From DASSWG01 sp035705295 (GTDB taxonomy: Bacteria; Bacteroidota; Bacteroidia; Flavobacteriales; Flavobacteriaceae): a stretch of 9,591 nt of DNA. Where the stretch lies: assembly GCA_035705295.1 (NCBI GenBank), contig DASSWG010000113.1, forward strand, positions 1 to 9,591. The letters run 5' to 3'. The notes under the pieces were generated by a model. That model was given only the letters and a program-made list of their open reading frames with translations, was not told the DNA's origin and ran no database searches. The translations under genes were made by a program, and so were the position numbers. Shown piece after piece: positions 5,800-9,591 of the stretch; position 1 is the first letter of the stretch, and each line of letters begins with the position of its first letter.

Positions 5800-6852
5800 A
5801 TGAACGCATCTTTTCACCCATATTCATTACATTTCAAACGCCCCAGTGGAACTTCCCGAGGTATCCTTAAAACCAAGGAAACTTTTTTTCTTAAAATCGA
5901 AGAAGGAAAAAAAATTGGTATTGGCGAATGTGCGTTGTTTCGTGGATTGAGTGCGGACGACCGCCCGGATTATGAAGAAAAACTGCAATGGGTTTGTGAA
6001 AACATCCAGTTAGGAAAAGAAAAATTGTTGCAAGAATTGATCGAATTTCCGTCTATACAATTCGGACTCGAAACCGTTTTCAAGTCTTTGAAAGCCGATA
6101 ATTCGTTTGAATTGTTTCCTTCGGAATTTACCGAAGGAAAAAAAAACATTCCAATCAACGGACTGATTTGGATGGGGGAGAAGCGGTTTATGAAAACCCA
6201 GATCGAGGAAAAAATAGCCCAAGGTTTCCGCTGCATCAAACTGAAAATCGGGGCCATCGACTTTCAAGCCGAATTGGATTTGCTGCGTTTTGTCCGAACC
6301 GAGTTTTCTTCTGAAGGAATAGAACTTCGCGTCGATGCGAACGGTGCTTTTTCGCCAAAAGACGCGTTGGGAAAATTGAAATATTTAAGCGATTTCGAAT
6401 TGCACAGCATCGAACAGCCCATCAAACAAGGCCAGCCGGAAAAAATGGCCGAACTTTGTGCCGCAACGCCTTTGCCAATTGCGTTGGACGAAGAATTGAT
6501 CGGGGTTTTCAGTGTAACGGAAAAGCAAAATCTGCTACAAACCATACGGCCACAATACATAATTTTAAAACCGGCTTTGATCGGGGGTTTTTGCGGAGGC
6601 GAAGAATGGATAAACTTGGCCGAAAAAGAAAATATCGGTTGGTGGGCCACGAGCGCCTTGGAAAGCAATATCGGTTTGAACGCCATTGCACAATGGACGT
6701 TTTTGCAAAACACAAATAGGCCGCAAGGTTTGGGAACCGGCGGATTGTTCACCAATAATTTCAATTCGCCACTCAAAGTCGAAGCGGGAAGTTTGGAATA
6801 TGATCCGAATATCGAATGGGAATCGGTAAGCAACAAATTGTTATGCTCATAG
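5800..6852 (+). CDS. menC: o-Succinylbenzoate synthase
   Basis: A 350-aa enolase-superfamily enzyme that dehydrates SHCHC to o-succinylbenzoate in menaquinone synthesis. The capping domain occupies about 1-110, including the GIGECALFRGLS segment. The barrel carries the catalytic Lys pair K147-x-K149 (CIKLKIG), the metal ligands Asp179 (RVDANGAF), Glu205 (HSIEQP) and Asp230 (IALDEEL), and the opposite Lys257 (IILKPALIGG). All expected residues are present, so the enzyme should be active. In this superfamily some members act instead as N-succinylamino acid racemases or dipeptide epimerases; the menA and menE neighbours favour MenC. ATG 5800 begins 4 nt after the menA stop and fits the family N-terminus (MNASFHPYSLHFKRP). 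It is followed by a 363-bp gap. Confidence 0.93.
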   Translation: MNASFHPYSLHFKRPSGTSRGILKTKETFFLKIEEGKKIGIGECALFRGLSADDRPDYEEKLQWVCENIQLGKEKLLQELIEFPSIQFGLETVFKSLKADNSFELFPSEFTEGKKNIPINGLIWMGEKRFMKTQIEEKIAQGFRCIKLKIGAIDFQAELDLLRFVRTEFSSEGIELRVDANGAFSPKDALGKLKYLSDFELHSIEQPIKQGQPEKMAELCAATPLPIALDEELIGVFSVTEKQNLLQTIRPQYIILKPALIGGFCGGEEWINLAEKENIGWWATSALESNIGLNAIAQWTFLQNTNRPQGLGTGGLFTNNFNSPLKVEAGSLEYDPNIEWESVSNKLLCS

Positions 6853-7057
6853 TAATTATGTTTGGAAATTGCTTTTTGGGAAACGGGCTTATCGAAAATT
6901 TTTCGTAAAATTTGAAATGAAAATGCCCTTAAAAATTTTATACTGTTTGAGCCAAACGTTCTTTTTGAATGGAAAACTAAAAGTGAGGGCGAGTTTATAA
7001 AATTTAGGCATCGAATGAAAAATTTAGAAAAAGTTTCGTCCGCCCTAGCGTTTTTTG

Positions 7058-7086
7058 TTTCTTTTTTGGGCAATGCAAAAAAGAAA
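7058..7086. terminator. Perfect 11-bp AT-rich hairpin, possible terminator or repeat element
   Basis: TTTCTTTTTTG (7058-7068) is the exact reverse complement of CAAAAAAGAAA (7076-7086), separated by the 7-nt loop GGCAATG. Seen on the - strand, the T-rich arm would be at the transcript's 3' side, as in an intrinsic terminator, but no - strand gene is expected here. For the + strand menAC transcript the stem ends in A residues, which is a poor terminator. The function is therefore open. Confidence 0.3.
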
Positions 7087-7174
7087 AAGCAGCTAAGATA
7101 TACGAATGTTGGTTGAAACAAGAAATTTGTTTGGAACAAAATTGAAGCTATAAGCGCTTAAGTTGACAGAATCA

Positions 7175-7182
7175 TATTTTTG
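7175..7182 (+). promoter_or_regulatory. Candidate -7 promoter element for the CPBP protease gene
   Basis: TATTTTTG exactly fits the Bacteroidetes -7 consensus TAnnTTTG, 33 bp before the ATG at 7216. No TTTG is found at the expected ~20-nt distance upstream; a TTGAC at 7163-7167 is too close. The palindrome TAAGCGCTTA (7151-7160) lies where the -33 element would be and could be an operator. Support is partial. Confidence 0.3.
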
Positions 7183-7215
7183 GTACCCAAGGTAAACGAT
7201 AAAAACAACAATTAA

Positions 7216-8226
7216 ATGAACGAAGACCAAATAACAGAAAATCATCATTCAACTTTGGAAGATGAAAAAGCAAAAAATCAATTTTGGGCGAAACTGGGGT
7301 TTATCGAACAAGCCTACAAAGCACACCATGAATTTTGGCGTTATTTGATCGGCGCGCTTTGTGTTTTTATCGCTTCCACCATTGGCCAAATTCCATTGAT
7401 GATCGCCATTTTCGCAAAAGAAGGGCTTTCCGTTGCGGGCAAAGGCCAAGCCTATTTAATGAATGTGCTCGACAAGAACCTTACGCTGTTTTTGGTGTTG
7501 TTTTCTTTTTTGGTTGGTTTGCTTGCGTTGTTTTTGATCGTCAGAACCTTGCACAACCAAAAAATAAAAGATCTCACCACCAGTCGAAAAAAAGTGGATT
7601 GGGGCCGTGTTTTCTTTGGGTTTTCACTGATCGCCATTTTCACCATTGTTGTGACAGGATATGACTATTACACAAACCCGCAAGATTATGTGGTCACTTT
7701 TCAGTGGGCGCCGTTTTTGGTGTTGTTCGCTATTGCCGTGGTTTTTATTCCGATACAAACCAGTATGGAAGAATATTTGTTCCGCGGCTATTTGATGCAG
7801 GGTTTTGGAATGTTGGCAAAAAACCGCTGGGTTCCATTGGTGGTAACTTCCGTTATTTTCGGCGGCCTGCATTTTGCCAATCCCGAAGTGGGAAAATTGG
7901 GGAATATCATTATGCTCTATTATATTGGCACCGGTTTTTTCTTGGGAATCATCACCTTGATGGACGAAGGAATGGAACTCGCCCTGGGTTTCCACGCCGG
8001 CAATAATTTGGTCGGGGCGCTCTTGGTCACTGCCGATTGGACTGCTTTTCAAACCCATTCCATCCTCAAAGATATTTCCGACCCGTCCGCGGGATTTGAT
8101 GTGCTGCTTCCCGTGCTGATCATTTACCCGATTTTTTTATTGATTATGGCAAAAAAATACCGTTGGAAAAATTGGGGGAATAAACTCTTTGGAAAAATCG
8201 ACCCTCCGCAACCGGAAAAACTTTAA
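7216..8226 (+). CDS. CPBP family (CAAX-type) intramembrane metalloprotease
   Basis: A 336-aa polytopic membrane protein with the CPBP/Abi (PF02517) signature. It has the EExxxR motif Glu185-Glu186...Arg190 (SMEEYLFRG), FxxxH with His219 (IFGGLHFAN), and the third motif His260/Asn264 (GFHAGNN). These residues form the glutamyl/histidyl active site of Rce1-like proteases and all are intact. Hydrophobic segments lie at about 43-67, 90-110, 130-148, 165-182, 206-220, 231-249, 260-273 and 297-312. A charged cytoplasmic-like N-terminus (1-40) and basic C-terminus flank them. Substrates in bacteria are mostly unknown; some relatives process peptides or give bacteriocin immunity. Position between menC and menE suggests membrane or quinone-related housekeeping, but this is inference. 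The 363-bp gap upstream and the candidate -7 element suggest it can be transcribed separately from menAC. ATG 7216 is the only good start. Confidence 0.88.
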   Translation: MNEDQITENHHSTLEDEKAKNQFWAKLGFIEQAYKAHHEFWRYLIGALCVFIASTIGQIPLMIAIFAKEGLSVAGKGQAYLMNVLDKNLTLFLVLFSFLVGLLALFLIVRTLHNQKIKDLTTSRKKVDWGRVFFGFSLIAIFTIVVTGYDYYTNPQDYVVTFQWAPFLVLFAIAVVFIPIQTSMEEYLFRGYLMQGFGMLAKNRWVPLVVTSVIFGGLHFANPEVGKLGNIIMLYYIGTGFFLGIITLMDEGMELALGFHAGNNLVGALLVTADWTAFQTHSILKDISDPSAGFDVLLPVLIIYPIFLLIMAKKYRWKNWGNKLFGKIDPPQPEKL

Positions 8227-8298
8227 AATAACTTTAACGGTTTCTTGATGTTTTAGTGATAATTTAAAGCTCGATAACTGCCATATTTGAGTATGCTC

Positions 8299-9393
8299 AT
8301 GAAAACCCAAGAATTTATCGATGTCCACCCCGATTTTAAGCTAAACGGTAAAAATTTCGAAGGAAAAAAACTGTTGAGTTTGGCGCACACCATGTTGAAA
8401 AACGGCGAACCCTATGAAGCGGAAATCGGGCGTTTTTTGTCCGATTGGTTGAGCAAAAACGAATTGATCGAAGTAAAAACTTCTGGTTCCACCGGGGTTC
8501 CAAAAACCATTAAAATAAAGAAAAAATTCATGGTCAACAGCGCGTTGGCCACCGGAAAATTTTTCAAACTTCCGGCCGAAACCACAGCTTTGTTGTGTTT
8601 ACCCGTTAGTTATATCGCTGGTAAAATGATGTTGGTGCGCGCCATTGTTTTGGGATGGAATTTGGATACCATTCCCCCAAAATCCAATCCGTTGGATCAA
8701 GTTTACAAACGCTATGATTTTTGTGCGATGACGCCTTTTCAACTGGACAATTCCTTGAGCCGGTTGCATTTGATCAAAAAATTGATTGTTGGTGGCGGTG
8801 CACTTTCGTGCCACATTGCAAACATGGTACAGGGCATCAAAACCAAAGTATACGAAACCTATGGAATGACCGAAACGGTTTCGCACATTGCCGCAAAACG
8901 CATCAACCCCAAAAAAGGAAAAAAAGGGGAGTCGGCTTTCAAGGTTTTTCCAAACGTGAGCATTTCAACCGATGAACGCAATTGTTTGGTGATCAACGCC
9001 CCGAAAATTACGGAAGGAACAATCATTACCAACGACATTGTGGAATTGCTCACGTATAAAAAATTTATTTGGAAAGGCAGGGTCGATAATGTGATCAATT
9101 CCGGGGGAATAAAAATACACCCGGAAGAAGTGGAGCGGAAATTGCAAAAAATCCTTTTGCGTCGATTTTTCATTACTTCGCTTCCCGATTCCGCATTGGG
9201 CGAAAAATTGGTGTTGTTTGTGGAAAATGAATTTTCGGAAGAAAACTTGGATAAATTGAAAGAACAGCTTTCCAATTTAAAATCCTTACAAAAATACGAG
9301 GTGCCGAAAAAAATCTATTTTGTCGAAAAATTCGAGGAAACCCACACCGGAAAAATAAACCGAGGGAATACGTTGCGGGGAATATATCAGTGA
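8299..9393 (+). CDS. menE: o-Succinylbenzoate-CoA ligase (short AMP-binding enzyme)
   Basis: A 364-aa ANL-superfamily ligase that adenylates o-succinylbenzoate and transfers it to CoA. Visible motifs are the phosphate-binding loop TSGSTGVPK (61-69), YGMTET (188-193), Asp246 (TNDIVEL), the hinge region WKGRVDNVINSGGIKIHPEEVE (258-279), and the C-terminal catalytic Lys352 (THTGKINR). It is about 100 residues shorter than enterobacterial or Bacillus MenE because the N-terminal subdomain is reduced, as is usual in Bacteroidetes. MenE is preferred over other AMP-binding ligases because of the menA-menC neighbours. Possible starts are TTG 8287, ATG 8293 and ATG 8299; no ribosome binding site decides between them and I chose the last. 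The 60-72 bp gap after the protease gene shows no clear promoter, so it is probably co-transcribed with it. The stop codon TGA (9391-9393) lies in a heptamer array. Confidence 0.9.
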   Translation: MKTQEFIDVHPDFKLNGKNFEGKKLLSLAHTMLKNGEPYEAEIGRFLSDWLSKNELIEVKTSGSTGVPKTIKIKKKFMVNSALATGKFFKLPAETTALLCLPVSYIAGKMMLVRAIVLGWNLDTIPPKSNPLDQVYKRYDFCAMTPFQLDNSLSRLHLIKKLIVGGGALSCHIANMVQGIKTKVYETYGMTETVSHIAAKRINPKKGKKGESAFKVFPNVSISTDERNCLVINAPKITEGTIITNDIVELLTYKKFIWKGRVDNVINSGGIKIHPEEVERKLQKILLRRFFITSLPDSALGEKLVLFVENEFSEENLDKLKEQLSNLKSLQKYEVPKKIYFVEKFEETHTGKINRGNTLRGIYQ

Positions 9394-9431
9394 TTGGTGA
9401 TCTGTGATCGGTTAATTGGGAATCGGTTTCC
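9390..9431. repeat. GTGATNN-type heptamer array at the menE stop codon
   Basis: Six units in 7-nt phase start one base before the menE TGA. The first three are GTGATTG, GTGATCT and GTGATCG; then come GTTAATT, GGGAATC and GGTTTCC. Bases 9407-9420 (ATCGGTTAATTGGG) are identical to 2346-2359. The reverse complement has units such as ACCGATC and resembles the CCGATCN units in front of menA, so this appears to be the same repeat family in the opposite orientation. It is followed at 9430-9446 by CCTTCGACAAGCTCGGG, which resembles a short element I remember as scattered in many bacterial genomes. Confidence 0.6.
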
Positions 9432-9448
9432 TTCGACAAGCTCGGGGT

Positions 9449-9479
9449 AAAAAGGCATATTCAGAAGTAAGGCCTTTTT
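9449..9479 (+). terminator. Probable intrinsic terminator after menE
   Basis: AAAAAGGC (9449-9456) pairs perfectly with GCCTTTTT (9472-9479) around a 15-nt loop. The T run forms the 3' arm, and the A run would give the same shape on the opposite strand, so it could act in both directions. It lies 56 bp after the menE stop codon, which fits the end of the menaquinone block. From 9480 to the window end only T-rich non-coding sequence is visible, including the direct repeat GGGCATTTT twice near the right edge. Confidence 0.5.
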
Positions 9480-9591
9480 GTGATTATTTGAAGTTAAAAT
9501 TCCTTGACAAAAATTCCCCTCAATTTTTTGAACTGATTTTTTTTGATTTTAGAGGTTTCTTCTTTGGGATTTGGGCATTTTGGGCATTTTT

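Larger units (their letters stand above)
6853..7215. other. 363-bp non-coding gap inside the menaquinone block
   Basis: No family-like coding region is visible. It holds an AT-rich palindrome CGAAAA-T-TTTTCG (6893-6905), a GGGC/GCCC pair around it (6885-6888 and 6925-6928), and a long-range AGGGCG/CGCCCT pair (about 6986-6991 and 7041-7046). It also holds a perfect 11-bp hairpin (7058-7086), the 10-bp palindrome TAAGCGCTTA (7151-7160) and a candidate -7 element (7175-7182). A 33-codon ORF from ATG 7015 to TGA 7114-7116 exists (MKNLEKVSSALAFFVSFLGN...), but nothing supports translation. The paired elements make a structured RNA or a dispersed repeat copy possible (inference). Confidence 0.4.

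Noticed and set aside
7015..7116. 33-codon ORF with hydrophobic centre in the menC-CPBP gap
   Set aside because: Its hydrophobic and basic stretch comes from the two arms of a perfect hairpin (7058-7086), so the coding look is probably accidental.
6264..7139. Long open frame on the - strand (291 codons)
   Set aside because: It is antisense to menC for most of its length, and the translation shows no family motif. The menC frame has complete catalytic residues.

Overview
The window looks like a chromosomal segment of a flavobacterium-like Bacteroidetes. The evidence is the low-to-moderate GC content, the lack of Shine-Dalgarno-like leaders, the 2TM/LytS/LytTR signalling cassette, the short MenE, and a small HsdR_N-type protein divergent from holA. 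All genes except one lie on the + strand. No complete mobile element, CRISPR array, rRNA or tRNA was seen.

Layout: (1) 1-320, the 3' end of an App1-like phosphatase (DUF2183) gene. (2) 531-3194, a signalling operon: a LytS-type histidine kinase carrying an extra C-terminal 2TM domain, a stand-alone 2TM protein, and a LytTR response regulator. (3) 3231-3674 (-), a small PD-(D/E)xK protein with an HsdR N-terminal domain. It converges on the regulator and diverges from (4) holA, the DNA polymerase III delta subunit (3771-4775). (5) 4819-9393, a menaquinone block: menA, menC, a CPBP (CAAX-type) membrane protease and menE. MenC makes o-succinylbenzoate, MenE activates it to the CoA thioester, and MenA prenylates the later naphthoate. 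menF, menD, menH and menB are not in this window. (6) 9394-9591, a non-coding tail with a repeat array and a probable terminator.

The most unusual feature is in the gaps. Five of them (after the kinase, the 2TM gene, the regulator, holA and menE) contain short arrays with a 7-nt period. Unit sequences differ between loci, but the period stays seven and most arrays begin at or within a few bases of a stop codon. The clearest array runs 17 units from the holA stop codon into the first codons of menA, so the MenA N-terminus appears to be encoded by heptamers. One 14-mer, ATCGGTTAATTGGG, occurs both after the 2TM gene and after menE. I do not see a new multi-gene defence or metabolic system; the heptanucleotide arrays are the best candidate for something under-described.
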